The translations under genes were made by a program, and so were the position numbers. 64,000 nucleotides of DNA from assembly GCA_050187175.1 (NCBI GenBank), contig JBFWXS010000006.1, forward strand, positions 83,928 through 147,927, in the 5' to 3' direction. This document shows positions 9,303 through 17,947 of this stretch, piece by piece. Source of the DNA: Zeimonas sp050187175. GTDB taxonomy: Bacteria; Pseudomonadota; Gammaproteobacteria; Burkholderiales; Burkholderiaceae_E. Under the pieces are notes generated by a model, which saw nothing but the letters and a program-made list of their open reading frames with translations, made no database searches and was not told the DNA's origin. Numbering within the stretch: position 1 is the stretch's first letter; each line of letters opens with the position of its first letter.

Positions 9303-9687
9303 GTTCGTTCTCCCCGGAAGTTGTTCCTCGATTCAAGCGAGAAACGTGCCGGCTGCCCGCGCGAAGCATCGCTGGACACCTTCTGTAAAGCCGATCGACG
9401 GCATTCGATGCGGTGCACATCCCTTGCTGTCGAGGTTTGAACTGCTTGTTGCAACAGGGGCGCATCATCACTGTGTCGTTTCGCTCTGAAACGGCCGCTG
9501 CATACGGAACGCGTCACCGCGGCGTGAGTGCGAACCGATGGCTGACGAGGTGTGAAGCGCAGACATGATTCATTTGAATCATGTGCAACCGGGTTTCGGT
9601 GCCGCGGGCGGCTATCATCGCTGCTATCTGCTTCGCCCACGCGTCGACACTCCCCCGACAACGCTTCGATATCGATTGCCCACCCAG
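9303..9687. other. Intergenic region between divergent PEP-CTERM and hydroxyacid oxidase genes
   Basis: 385 bases without a convincing gene. It must hold the promoters of both divergent genes. Two perfect palindromes stand out: TGTTGCAACA at 9447-9456, nearer the PEP-CTERM gene, and an 18-base one at 9565-9582. The long open frame entering from 9565 has a poor start and is not counted as coding. Confidence 0.6.
9565..9582. promoter_or_regulatory. 18-bp perfect palindrome, putative operator
   Basis: ATGATTCA-TT-TGAATCAT, two perfect 8-base arms around TT, 106 bases before the hydroxyacid oxidase start. It is AT-rich within very GC-rich DNA. It fits a binding site for a dimeric regulator; no regulator gene is directly adjacent except the IclR gene at 10968-11768. 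Confidence 0.45.
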
Positions 9688-10824
9688 ATGAGCTCGACTC
9701 CCGCTCTTGCCGCGCTGCCGCCCGGCGTCGTCACGCTGGCCGACCACGAGGGGCATGCCCGTGCGCGGCTCGATGCCAATGCGCTGGCCTACTTCAGCGG
9801 CGGCGCCGGCGACGAGTCGACGCTGGCGGACAACCGGCTGGCCTGGGACCGGCTGCGGCTGCAGCCTCGCGTGCTGCGCCGGCTCGCCGGCGGCCACACC
9901 CGCGTCGAGCTGCTCGGGCGCACGCTGGCCCATCCGATCCTGCTCGCGCCCGTGGCCTATCAGAAGATGGCGCATGCCGACGGTGAGCTGGCCAGTGCAT
10001 GGGCCGCGGCGGCGCAAGGGGCGGGGCTGGTGCTCAGTACCCAAGCGAGCTGCATGCTCGAGGACGTGGCCGCGGCCATGAACGCCGACGCGGGTCGCGG
10101 CCCGCTATGGTTCCAGCTCTACCTCCAGGACGACCGGGCGTTCACGCTCGACCTGGTCCGGCGCGCCGAGCATGCCGGCTTCGAGGCGCTGGTGCTGACG
10201 GTAGACGCGCCGGTCAGCGGCGCGCGCGACCGTGAGCGGCGCGCCGGTTTCAGCCTGCCGGCAGGCGTGTCGGCGGTGAACCTGGCCGGCTTGCGCCATG
10301 CGCCGCCTCCGGCTCTGCCGCCTGGCGGCAGCGCGCTGTTCGACGCACTGCTGGTTCGGGCGCCCGGCTGGGACGACCTGAGCTGGCTGATCGGCGCGAC
10401 GCGGCTGCCGGTGCTGGTCAAGGGCGTGCTGCATGAGGACGACGCGCGGCAGGCCGTGGCGCTGGGCGCGGCGGGTGTCATCGTGTCGAATCATGGCGGC
10501 CGTACGCTGGATACCAGCGTGGCGACGGCCGAGGTGCTGCCGCGGATTGCCGATGCCGTCGCGGCGCAGGTGCCGGTGCTGGTCGACGGCGGCATTCGCC
10601 GCGGCACCGACGTATTGAAAGCGGTGGCGCTCGGCGCGCGGGCCGTGCTGATCGGCCGTCCGTACGTCTACGGCCTTGCCAATGCCGGCGCGCTCGGCGT
10701 GGCGCATGTGCTGCGCCTGCTGCGCGACGAGCTCGAAATCGCCATGGCCTTGAGCGGTGTCGCGACGCTGCCGGAGGCCTCGGCGTCGCTGCTGTTCGCG
10801 CCTGGCCGCGGTCCCGGGCGCTGA
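9688..10824 (+). CDS. FMN-dependent alpha-hydroxy-acid oxidase/dehydrogenase
   Basis: A 378-residue TIM-barrel flavoenzyme of the L-lactate dehydrogenase/glycolate oxidase family, oxidising a 2-hydroxyacid to the 2-oxoacid. Visible family features: ALAYFSGGAGDE near the N-terminus, PILLAPVAYQKMAH FMN-binding strand, WFQLYLQDD, VLTVDAP, LVKGVL (flavin-contacting Lys), the active-site His/Arg in VSNHGGRTLD, and phosphate-binding VDGGIRRGTDVLKA plus GRPYVYGLA. The ATG at 9688 puts the N-terminus at the usual distance; an upstream in-frame start would overlap the palindrome. No membrane anchor segment is seen. The natural hydroxyacid is not known. Confidence 0.88.
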   Translation: MSSTPALAALPPGVVTLADHEGHARARLDANALAYFSGGAGDESTLADNRLAWDRLRLQPRVLRRLAGGHTRVELLGRTLAHPILLAPVAYQKMAHADGELASAWAAAAQGAGLVLSTQASCMLEDVAAAMNADAGRGPLWFQLYLQDDRAFTLDLVRRAEHAGFEALVLTVDAPVSGARDRERRAGFSLPAGVSAVNLAGLRHAPPPALPPGGSALFDALLVRAPGWDDLSWLIGATRLPVLVKGVLHEDDARQAVALGAAGVIVSNHGGRTLDTSVATAEVLPRIADAVAAQVPVLVDGGIRRGTDVLKAVALGARAVLIGRPYVYGLANAGALGVAHVLRLLRDELEIAMALSGVATLPEASASLLFAPGRGPGR

Positions 10825-10967
10825 CGCAGGCGCGTACGCCCCTGCTTCCCCGGGGCGGCGGCGGAGCGCGCCCACCATAGATCGCGTGTTGCGCGCGCGG
10901 CAAGCGGTGTCCGACGAAGGGCACGGAGCGATTCGCCAACGTCGCAGCAGGTCGCCGAGTCCGGCGC

Positions 10968-11768
10968 TCAGCTCGCCTGTGCCGACCAGCGCGCCGCGAT
11001 CTTTTCCGCCTCCGCGGCGAGGATGCCGATCAGCTTGCCGCAGCGGCGTTCGTTGAGCCGCTGCGAGATGCCGGCCAGCGTGAGGGCGGCCACCGGCCGG
11101 CCGTCCCGATCGCCGATCGGCACGGCAATCGCGGTGATGCCCGGAATGATGTGATCGCGGTTCACCGCATAGCCAGCCGCCTCGGACTCGCGCAGCATGC
11201 GGCCGATGCCGGCGCGGTGCGCCGCATCGGCACGGCGCAGATGCGCCAGACTGGATTGCGTCAGCACCCGGCGTTCCGCCGCGGGCAGCGCCATCAAAAT
11301 CGCCACACCGGCTGCACTGGCCACCAGCGAACGGCGGGCGCCGATCTCGACGGCCAGCGCCTTTAGCGTCTGCGGCCCGTCGCTGCGGTCCACGCAAACC
11401 GTGTCGCGACCGCTGCGCAGGTTCAGGAAGGCTGTTTCGCCGCTGCGCTCGACCAGCAGGCGCAGGCTGGGGCCGCAGGCCGTGCGCGGATCGAAGCGGG
11501 CCGACGCCGCCAGGCCCAGCTCGAACGCCAGCGGGCCCAGCAGATAGCCGCGATTGAGCGGCTGGCGGATCACCAGTCCTTCACGGATCAGGCAGTCGAG
11601 CATTCGATGGGCGGTACCCCGGTCGAGTCCGCATTGCGTGGCCAGCTCGGTGAGCGTCCAGCCGCCAGTGAGCCTTGTCGACAGTTCGCGCAGCAGGCCG
11701 ATGGCGCGCTCCAGGCTTTGCGTGCCGCGGCGGGTTGCAGGCGCTGCGCCGAGGTTAGGAGGAGGCAT
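10968..11768 (-). CDS. IclR family transcriptional regulator
   Basis: 266 residues. Residues about 15-75 form the winged HTH (QSLERAIGLLRELS, TLTELATQCGLDRGTAHRMLDCLIREGLV), followed by the IclR effector domain with GETAFLNLRSG, VASAAGVAILMALP and AVNRDHIIPGITAIAVPI. IclR proteins bind small carboxylic acids in the C-terminal domain. The gene is divergent from the flavoprotein-Bug pair at 11911-14410, which is its likely target. Confidence 0.9.
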   Translation of the reverse strand: MPPPNLGAAPATRRGTQSLERAIGLLRELSTRLTGGWTLTELATQCGLDRGTAHRMLDCLIREGLVIRQPLNRGYLLGPLAFELGLAASARFDPRTACGPSLRLLVERSGETAFLNLRSGRDTVCVDRSDGPQTLKALAVEIGARRSLVASAAGVAILMALPAAERRVLTQSSLAHLRRADAAHRAGIGRMLRESEAAGYAVNRDHIIPGITAIAVPIGDRDGRPVAALTLAGISQRLNERRCGKLIGILAAEAEKIAARWSAQAS

Positions 11769-11786
11769 GGCAATCGATACAAACGG

Positions 11787-11797
11787 TCACATTGTGA
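11787..11797. promoter_or_regulatory. Short palindrome in the iclR/flavoprotein divergent region
   Basis: TCACATTGTGA, 5-base arms around one base, 19 bases upstream of the iclR start codon and in the only intergenic space (11769-11910) shared with the divergent flavoprotein gene. Position fits autoregulation by the IclR protein; the match is short and the assignment is inference. Confidence 0.35.
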
Positions 11798-11910
11798 AAA
11801 CATGATACCCCGCCGCCTCGGAATGCGCCGCGCCGGTGATTCGCATCCCATTCAACGGCGGCAACATCGGGACATCGATCGGCGATGCCGATGCAAGGAG
11901 AGGATTTCCG

Positions 11911-13338
11911 ATGGGGCAGGAGACAGATGGGCGCAGCCGCGCCGGCCTGAGCACGCGCGAGCACGACGTCGTGGTGCTGGGAGGCGGCGCTGCCGGCCTC
12001 GCCGCTGCGATCGCGGCGGCGCGCAGCGGCGCGCGCACGCTGCTGGTCGAGGCCGGTTCGATCGTGGGCGGCGAGCTGCTCACCGGCATGGCGGTCGACG
12101 GCGCGCTGAACGGGCGCGGCGAGTGGATAGTCGGCGGCGTGGCGCGCGAGCTGTTCGACGAGTGCCGGCAGCTCGGCGGCTATGTGGGGCCTCTGTGCGA
12201 CTGGCGGCTGATCTGGTACGTCTGCGTCGATCCCGAGGTCATGAAGCTGGCTGTCTTCCGGCTGCTGGCGCGCCACGGCGTCGATCTGCTGCTGCACACC
12301 TTCGTCACCGGCGTGTCGGTCAGCGACGGCCGCGTCAGCGAGCTGCAGGCAGTGAACAAGCGCGGCGCGCTGCGGCTGCGCGCACCGGTGTTCATCGACT
12401 GCTCCGGTGACGGCGATCTGGCGTTGATGGCGGGTGCAGCCGTGCTGCCCGAGGAAAGCGCGCATCCGGGGCTGCAGCCGGTGTCGATGATGTTCCGCAT
12501 GGCCGGCGTCGACACGACGCCTTTGCTCGACTTCGTGCGGCAGCATCCGGAACACTGCGCGCTCGGCGAAAGCGAGGCGATCCGCGGCGGACGCACCGAT
12601 CAGCAGTGCGCCGACGAGATTCACAGGCAGGGCCAGCCGACAGTGTTCTTCAAGGCGGATGGCCCTCTGCTGGGCGATGCGATCCGGCGCGGCGACATGT
12701 ATCCGACTGCGTTGATCATGATTCAGCCGACCTCGCCGAATCGACGCGAGGTCTGCCTGAACACGACGCGCGTCGGCGGCGTCGATGCCACCGATACCGG
12801 ATCGCTCAGCGCCGCCATGGGTCAGCTGATGGAGCAGGTCTGGACCTGCACCCGCTTCATGCAGCACCACGTCCCCGGCTTCGGCGATGCGCATTTCAGC
12901 GGCGTGGCCAATCGCGTCGGCGTGCGCGAAACGCGCCGTATCGCCTGCGACGGCGTGCTGACCGAGCGCGACGTGCGCCATGGCCGCAAGCGCGACGACG
13001 GCATCGGCAAGGGCTCGCATCACATCGACATCCATCAGTCAGGCCTGGGGCAGATCCGCATCCCGGTCGAGGACGGCGGCTCGTATGACATTCCATGGTC
13101 GTGCCTGCTGCCGACGGGCCTGCGGAACGTGCTGATCGCCGGGCGCTGCGTGTCAGCCGATCGTCCGGCGCACGGCTCGGTCCGCGTCATGGGGCCATGC
13201 CTGGCGATGGGACAGGCCAGCGGCACCGCGGCGGCGTGGATGAGCGCCCGGCGCATCGGCGATACGCGCGGCGTCGACGTCGCGCAGCTGCGCGAGCAGT
13301 TGCGCCGCGATGGTGCGATCCTCGATGGAACCCGCTGA
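11911..13338 (+). CDS. FAD-dependent oxidoreductase (FAD_oxidored family)
   Basis: A 475-residue flavoprotein. The N-terminus has the Rossmann dinucleotide motif DVVVLGGGAAGLAAAIAAARSGA followed by an acidic Glu (LLVEAG), and the C-terminus has NVLIAGRCVSADRPAHGSVRVMGPC, the second FAD-contacting motif. An AAGGAGAGG site precedes the ATG at 11911, which is preferred over a GTG at 11836. Members of this family oxidise unknown organic substrates and recur next to Bug receptors. It heads a likely two-gene operon with the Bug gene downstream. A paralogue lies at 36834-38219. Confidence 0.85.
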   Translation: MGQETDGRSRAGLSTREHDVVVLGGGAAGLAAAIAAARSGARTLLVEAGSIVGGELLTGMAVDGALNGRGEWIVGGVARELFDECRQLGGYVGPLCDWRLIWYVCVDPEVMKLAVFRLLARHGVDLLLHTFVTGVSVSDGRVSELQAVNKRGALRLRAPVFIDCSGDGDLALMAGAAVLPEESAHPGLQPVSMMFRMAGVDTTPLLDFVRQHPEHCALGESEAIRGGRTDQQCADEIHRQGQPTVFFKADGPLLGDAIRRGDMYPTALIMIQPTSPNRREVCLNTTRVGGVDATDTGSLSAAMGQLMEQVWTCTRFMQHHVPGFGDAHFSGVANRVGVRETRRIACDGVLTERDVRHGRKRDDGIGKGSHHIDIHQSGLGQIRIPVEDGGSYDIPWSCLLPTGLRNVLIAGRCVSADRPAHGSVRVMGPCLAMGQASGTAAAWMSARRIGDTRGVDVAQLREQLRRDGAILDGTR

Positions 13339-13393
13339 CAGATCAATCAATTGAGCCCGGCGCATCCGGGCCGAGACAAGGAAGGGGACAGCA

Positions 13394-14410
13394 ATGGACA
13401 GGTACTCGATCAGTCGCAGCCGCGGCGGCGCTCGCCGCCGCATGCTCGGACAGGCACTGGGCGCGGCAATGGCATTCGCGGCGGCGGGCTTGGGCGCAGG
13501 CGCAGCCGCGCAGAGCTATCCGTCGCAGCCGGTTCGCATCATTGTGCCGTTCCAGGCCGGCGGCCTCACCGATATCGTGGCGCGCGAGATCGGCTCGCGT
13601 CTCGGCGAACGACTGGGCACGGCCGTCGTGGTCGAGAACCGTCCCGGCGCGGGCGGCAACATAGGCGCGGATCTGGTCGCCAAGGCGCCGCCCGACGGCC
13701 ACACGCTGCTGATGGGATCGATCGGGACCAATGCGGTCAATGCGCTGATCTACCGAAAGATGCCGTACGACAGCGCGACCGCATTCGCGCCGATCTCGCT
13801 GGTCGCTTCCGGCACGCTGATGCTGGTCGTCAATCCTGCTGTCCCGGCCAAGGATCTCAAGCAGCTGCTGTCGCTGGCGCGTGCCGAGCCCGGTCGCCTC
13901 AGCTATGCGTCCGGTGGCAACGGCGCCTCGCAGCATCTGGCCGGCGAGCTGCTCAAGACGATGGCCGGCGTCGACATCGTGCATGTGCCGTACAAGGGGA
14001 TCGCGCACGGCGTGACCGACCTCGTCGCCGGGCAGGTGTCGATGACCTTCGATATGGCCACCGTGCTGCCGTACGTGAAGAGCGGCAAGCTGCGGCCTAT
14101 CGCGGTGGCCAACGGACAGCGCAGCTCGAGCCTGCCCGACGTGCCGACGATCGCCGAGGCCGGCCTGCCCGGCTACGAGGCCAGCGCCTGGTACGGCCTG
14201 TTCGCGCCGGCGGGAACTCCCGCCGAGATCGTGCGCCGGCTCAACAGCGAAGTGGTGGGCATTCTGAAGCGCCCTGAAGTGCGCGAGAAGTTCATCAGCC
14301 TCGGCGCGGAGCCGGTCGGCAACTCGAGCGAGGCCTTCGCCGCCTTCATCGCCGCCGAGGTCGACAAATGGCGGCCGATCGTGAAGCAGGCGAAGATGCA
14401 GATGGACTGA
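13394..14410 (+). CDS. Tripartite tricarboxylate (Bug/TctC) periplasmic receptor
   Basis: 338 residues with an arginine-rich signal peptide (GARRRMLGQALGAAMAF, possibly Tat-dependent) and the Bug core: YPSQPVRIIVPFQAGGLTDIVAR, VVVENRPGAGGNIGA, PPDGHTLLM, VPYKGIAHGVTDLVAGQVSMTFD and LPDVPTIAEAGLPGYEA. Bug proteins bind carboxylates or aromatics in the periplasm. No TctA/TctB genes accompany it, so it is an orphan receptor that must share membrane components encoded elsewhere. Follows the flavoprotein gene by 55 bases with a GGAAGGGGACAGC leader, so co-expression is likely. Confidence 0.9.
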   Translation: MDRYSISRSRGGARRRMLGQALGAAMAFAAAGLGAGAAAQSYPSQPVRIIVPFQAGGLTDIVAREIGSRLGERLGTAVVVENRPGAGGNIGADLVAKAPPDGHTLLMGSIGTNAVNALIYRKMPYDSATAFAPISLVASGTLMLVVNPAVPAKDLKQLLSLARAEPGRLSYASGGNGASQHLAGELLKTMAGVDIVHVPYKGIAHGVTDLVAGQVSMTFDMATVLPYVKSGKLRPIAVANGQRSSSLPDVPTIAEAGLPGYEASAWYGLFAPAGTPAEIVRRLNSEVVGILKRPEVREKFISLGAEPVGNSSEAFAAFIAAEVDKWRPIVKQAKMQMD

Positions 14411-14426
14411 GGCGGCTGTCGCGTCG

Positions 14427-16004
14427 TCAGTCGACGACCGTCCGCGAGCGTTCACGCAGATACTGCGGCAGATACCAGAACGACCCGATCGCCTTGCCCG
14501 TGGAGCCGCTTGCCTTCCAGCCGCCGAACGGCTGATAACCGGGCCAGGCGCCGGTGGTCGCGCCCTGCGGCCGGTTGGCATAGAGGACGCCGGCCTCCAG
14601 CCGGTCGAGCACCGGTTCCACCTCGGCCATTGCGCCGTAGAAGCCCGCCGTGAGGCCGTAGTCGGAACGGTTGGCCTCGTGTATCGCCTGGTCGACCGAA
14701 TCGACCTCCGCGATCAGCAGCAGCGGCACAAAGTGCTCATCGCGCCAGAGCGGATCGTCGAACGGCGCGCTGCCGACCGTAGGCGCCGCGAACCAGCCGC
14801 GCTCGCGGCCGGCATCGTCGAGTGCGCGCCCGCCGGTATCGATGCGTCCCACCTTGCCGAGGCGCTGCACGCACTGCAGATAGCGCTCATGGGCACGCTG
14901 ATTGATCAGCGGCCCCATCCAGTGGCGAACATCGGTGGGATCGCCCACCGCGATCGCCTCGGTCAGCGCCACCAGGCGGTCGCGCAGCGCCGCTGCCACC
15001 GGGCGTTCGACCAGCACGCGCGAGCAGGCCGAGCACTTCTGTCCCTGCAGACCGAAGGCCGATCGCACGATGCCGGTGGCCGCGCGCTCGAGATCGGCGT
15101 GGCGGCTGACGATTGCCGCGTTCTTCCCGCCCATCTCGGCGATGCACGGCCGCGGCCAGCGGCCCGACGCCATGCGGCGCACGATCTGCATGCCCACTTC
15201 GTAGGAGCCGGTGAAGGTGACGCCGGCCACGTCCGGGTGTCCGACCAGCGTGTCGCCGACTTCGCCGCCGGCGCCGGTGACGAAGTTCAGCACGCCATCC
15301 GGCAGGCCGGCTTCGTGGAACGCTTCCATCAGCAGCCAGCCCGACAGCGAGGTGTCGCTGGCCACCTTGAAGACCGCGGTGTTGCCGGCCGCCAGGGCAG
15401 CAGCGATCGGACCGCCGGCCAGCGCGAACGGGAAATTGAACGGCGCGACCACCGCCCAGACGCCATAGGGCCGGAGCTGCGTGCGGTTGCGGCTCACGAA
15501 GCCGGGCAGCGGATCGTTCGGCAAGGCGCGCTCGAAGCCGTCGTTCGATTCCATCTGGTCGCAATACCAGCTGATCAGGTCGGCGGTCTCCTGTACCTCG
15601 CCGAGTGCCTCCATGCGGTTCTTGCCGATCTCGATCGCCATCGCGGCGGCGATGTCGTAGACGCGCTCCTCGATCAGCGCCGCCGCGCGCCGCAGCGGCG
15701 CCAGGCGCTGCGGCCATGGGGTATCCGACCAGGCCTTGTACGCGGCGCGCGCCGCTGCCACGGCGGCGTCGACGTCGGGGGCCGTGCCGCGCTGGAAGCG
15801 GCCGATCAGCCAGTCGCGGTCGATCGGCGAGCGCAGCTCGAACTGAGCCGCGGCCGGATGCGGCCGGCCGGCGATCAGCATGGGATGACTGCGGCCGAGC
15901 CGCGAGCGCGCGCCGGCCAGCGCCGCGTCGAAGCGGGCATGCAGCTCGGGGGGCGGCGCGAACATGGTCGAGTAGGTGAGCTTGAACGGGGCGGCTTGCG
16001 ACAT
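14427..16004 (-). CDS. NAD(P)-dependent aldehyde dehydrogenase, P5C dehydrogenase-like
   Basis: 525 residues with the complete ALDH active site: VAPFNFPFALAGGP, nucleotide-binding FTGSYEVG, general base Glu in AEMGGKNAAIV and catalytic Cys in GQKCSACSRVLVE. The GGKNAAIV and QGQKCSACSR segments resemble the 1-pyrroline-5-carboxylate dehydrogenase branch more than betaine-aldehyde types, but the substrate is uncertain. It is convergent with the upstream Bug gene and divergent from the next one. The shared upstream region (16005-16198) contains tandem CCGTACGG boxes. Confidence 0.85.
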   Translation of the reverse strand: MSQAAPFKLTYSTMFAPPPELHARFDAALAGARSRLGRSHPMLIAGRPHPAAAQFELRSPIDRDWLIGRFQRGTAPDVDAAVAAARAAYKAWSDTPWPQRLAPLRRAAALIEERVYDIAAAMAIEIGKNRMEALGEVQETADLISWYCDQMESNDGFERALPNDPLPGFVSRNRTQLRPYGVWAVVAPFNFPFALAGGPIAAALAAGNTAVFKVASDTSLSGWLLMEAFHEAGLPDGVLNFVTGAGGEVGDTLVGHPDVAGVTFTGSYEVGMQIVRRMASGRWPRPCIAEMGGKNAAIVSRHADLERAATGIVRSAFGLQGQKCSACSRVLVERPVAAALRDRLVALTEAIAVGDPTDVRHWMGPLINQRAHERYLQCVQRLGKVGRIDTGGRALDDAGRERGWFAAPTVGSAPFDDPLWRDEHFVPLLLIAEVDSVDQAIHEANRSDYGLTAGFYGAMAEVEPVLDRLEAGVLYANRPQGATTGAWPGYQPFGGWKASGSTGKAIGSFWYLPQYLRERSRTVVD

Positions 16005-16031
16005 GGCGTGGCTCCTCGATGGCGGCCGGGT

Positions 16032-16053
16032 GGCGTCCGTACGGCGTCCGTAC
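16032..16053. repeat. Two tandem 11-bp repeats with CCGTACGG palindromes
   Basis: GGCGTCCGTAC occurs twice head to tail. Each copy plus the following bases forms the palindrome CCGTACGG, so the centres are 11 bases (one helical turn) apart. It sits between the divergent aldehyde dehydrogenase and Bug genes and could be a tandem operator; no cognate regulator gene is adjacent. Confidence 0.3.
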
Positions 16054-16198
16054 GGCGGTCAGCTCAGCCGCAGGCGGGCGCGCGGACCGCTTGGGGTTCG
16101 ACCGGACTGACACCCGGGGCGCGGCTCAATACAATCGCTGACCGTCTATCATGACTGATCGGTCCGCCGCCCGCGGGCCATTCCGAGGAGAAAGCTCA

Positions 16199-17185
16199 AT
16201 GCAACGACGTCAATTCGTGCGCCTCGCCCCTGCGGCGGCTGCGGCCGGCCTGGGCTTGGCCGCCACGGCGCGCGCCCAGGGCGCGTATCCCGCGCGGCCG
16301 ATCCGGTTGATCGTTCCCTTCGCGCCGGGCGGCACGACCGACATCGTCGCGCGCGTGCTGGCCGACCGCATCGCCGCGGCGCTGGGACAATCGATGGTGG
16401 TCGAGAACAAGGGCGGCGGCGGCGGCATCATCGGTGCCACCGAGATCGCGCGGGCGGCGCCGGACGGCTACATCATCGGCATGGCGACCGTCTCGACGAC
16501 GGCATCCAACCCGGCGATCAACCCGAAGACGCCGTACAACCCGCTGACCGACTTCACGTCGATCACCAATGTCGCCGCGACGCCGAACGTGATCGCCGTG
16601 CACCCGTCGTTCCCGGCGCGCGACTACAAGACCTTCCTGGCGGAGGTCAAGCGCAATCCCGGCAAATTCTCGTTCGCCAGCTCGGGCACCGGCGGCATCG
16701 GCCATCTGCAGATGGAGCTGTTCAAGTCGCTGTCGGGCACCTTCATCACGCACATTCCGTACCGCGGCGCAGGGCCGGCGCTGGTCGACACCGCCGGCGG
16801 CCAGGTGCCGATGATCTTCGACAATCTGCCGTCGGCGCTGCCGTACATCAAGGACGGCCGTCTGATTCCCATCGTCGTGGCGGCGCCTCAACGGCTGGCC
16901 GTTCTGCCGAATATCCCGACCTTCAAGGAAGTGGGGCTCGACCAGGTCAACCGCATGGCGTACTACGGCCTGCACGGCCCGAAGGCGCTGCCGGCCGACG
17001 TGGTCAACAAGCTGCACGCGGCGGTGAAGAAGACGCTGGAAATCCCGGACGTGCGCAAGCGCATCGAGGACACCGGCTCGCTGATCATCGGCAACAGCCC
17101 GGCCGAATTCGCCGCGCAGACGAAGGCGGAGTTCGAGGTCTACAAGAAGGTGGTCGAGCAGCAGAAGCTGAAGCTCGACGCCTGA
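16199..17185 (+). CDS. Tripartite tricarboxylate (Bug/TctC) periplasmic receptor
   Basis: 328 residues beginning QRRQFVRLAP, a twin-arginine-like signal, cleaved after ARAQ. Core motifs: YPARPIRLIVPFAPGGTTDIVAR, MVVENKGGGGGIIGA, IPYRGAGPALVDTAGGQVPMIFD, LPNIPTFKEVGL. A GAGGAG site lies ahead of the ATG at 16199, which is preferred over an ATG at 16151. It has no membrane partners nearby. It is convergent with the class II aldolase gene downstream and divergent from the aldehyde dehydrogenase. Confidence 0.9.
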   Translation: MQRRQFVRLAPAAAAAGLGLAATARAQGAYPARPIRLIVPFAPGGTTDIVARVLADRIAAALGQSMVVENKGGGGGIIGATEIARAAPDGYIIGMATVSTTASNPAINPKTPYNPLTDFTSITNVAATPNVIAVHPSFPARDYKTFLAEVKRNPGKFSFASSGTGGIGHLQMELFKSLSGTFITHIPYRGAGPALVDTAGGQVPMIFDNLPSALPYIKDGRLIPIVVAAPQRLAVLPNIPTFKEVGLDQVNRMAYYGLHGPKALPADVVNKLHAAVKKTLEIPDVRKRIEDTGSLIIGNSPAEFAAQTKAEFEVYKKVVEQQKLKLDA

Positions 17186-17197
17186 GCGGCAGCGAAC

Positions 17198-17923
17198 TCA
17201 GCCCGCACGCAGTCGGCGGGCCCAGTAGTCGAACGTGGCCTCGACGATCGCCGGCTGCAGCAGGAAGTCGTGCGCTTCCTGCGCGGCGGCCGCGTCGATC
17301 GGCTGCAGCGGGCCGGCCGCCAGAGCGTCCAGGCACTGGCGCGCCGTGCGTTCGGCGAACACCGCCAGATAGATCGCTTCCTCGAAGCTGCTGCCGGTGC
17401 AGACGCAGCCGTGATTGGCCAGCAGCGCCCTGCGGCAGCGGCCGAGCGTCTCCGTGATCAGCCGCCCTTCGTCGTCGCCGGTCGGCACGCCGGGCCAGTG
17501 CGGCAGGTAGGCGCAGTCGTCGTGGAACACACAGGCGTCCATGTGCGCTACCGGCAGCGGCATGCCGAGCATCGAGAAGGCCGACGTCGCCGGAGGATGC
17601 GTATGCACGATCGCCTTCACGTCGGGCCGATGCCGGTAGATCCACGCGTGAAAGCGCGCTCCCGGATTGGGATTGCCGCCGCCGTCTAGCGGGCGCAGCG
17701 TATCGTCGACCCGCACGATGGCCGAGGCCTCGGCTTCGTCGAGTCCGACGCCTAGCCGCAGCGTGAACATCCGGTTGCTGTCGCCGTCGCGCAGGCTGAC
17801 CTGGCCGGCGAGGCCGACTGCATGGCCTTCGGCGGCCAGGATGCGGCAGCCCTGCACGAACAGTTCCTTGTCGTCGATGGCGCGGCGCTGCTCGCCTGTC
17901 TTGATCGTCAGTGTCTTGCTCAT
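17198..17923 (-). CDS. Class II aldolase/adducin family protein
   Basis: 241 residues of the fuculose-phosphate aldolase/adducin fold. Zinc ligands are recognisable as His-His in IVHTHPPATS and the later His in LLANHGCV. Family members are aldolases, epimerases or decarboxylases acting on sugar acids or hydroxyacids; the substrate is unknown. It lies 24 bases downstream of the LysR gene on the same strand and probably shares its transcript. Confidence 0.85.
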   Translation of the reverse strand: MSKTLTIKTGEQRRAIDDKELFVQGCRILAAEGHAVGLAGQVSLRDGDSNRMFTLRLGVGLDEAEASAIVRVDDTLRPLDGGGNPNPGARFHAWIYRHRPDVKAIVHTHPPATSAFSMLGMPLPVAHMDACVFHDDCAYLPHWPGVPTGDDEGRLITETLGRCRRALLANHGCVCTGSSFEEAIYLAVFAERTARQCLDALAAGPLQPIDAAAAQEAHDFLLQPAIVEATFDYWARRLRAG

Positions 17924-17947
17924 GGCGCGATCCTATCAGCGGCGCCG

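Noticed and set aside
11755..13035. A 426-codon minus-strand frame
   Set aside because: Antisense to the flavoprotein gene and extends through the iclR promoter region.
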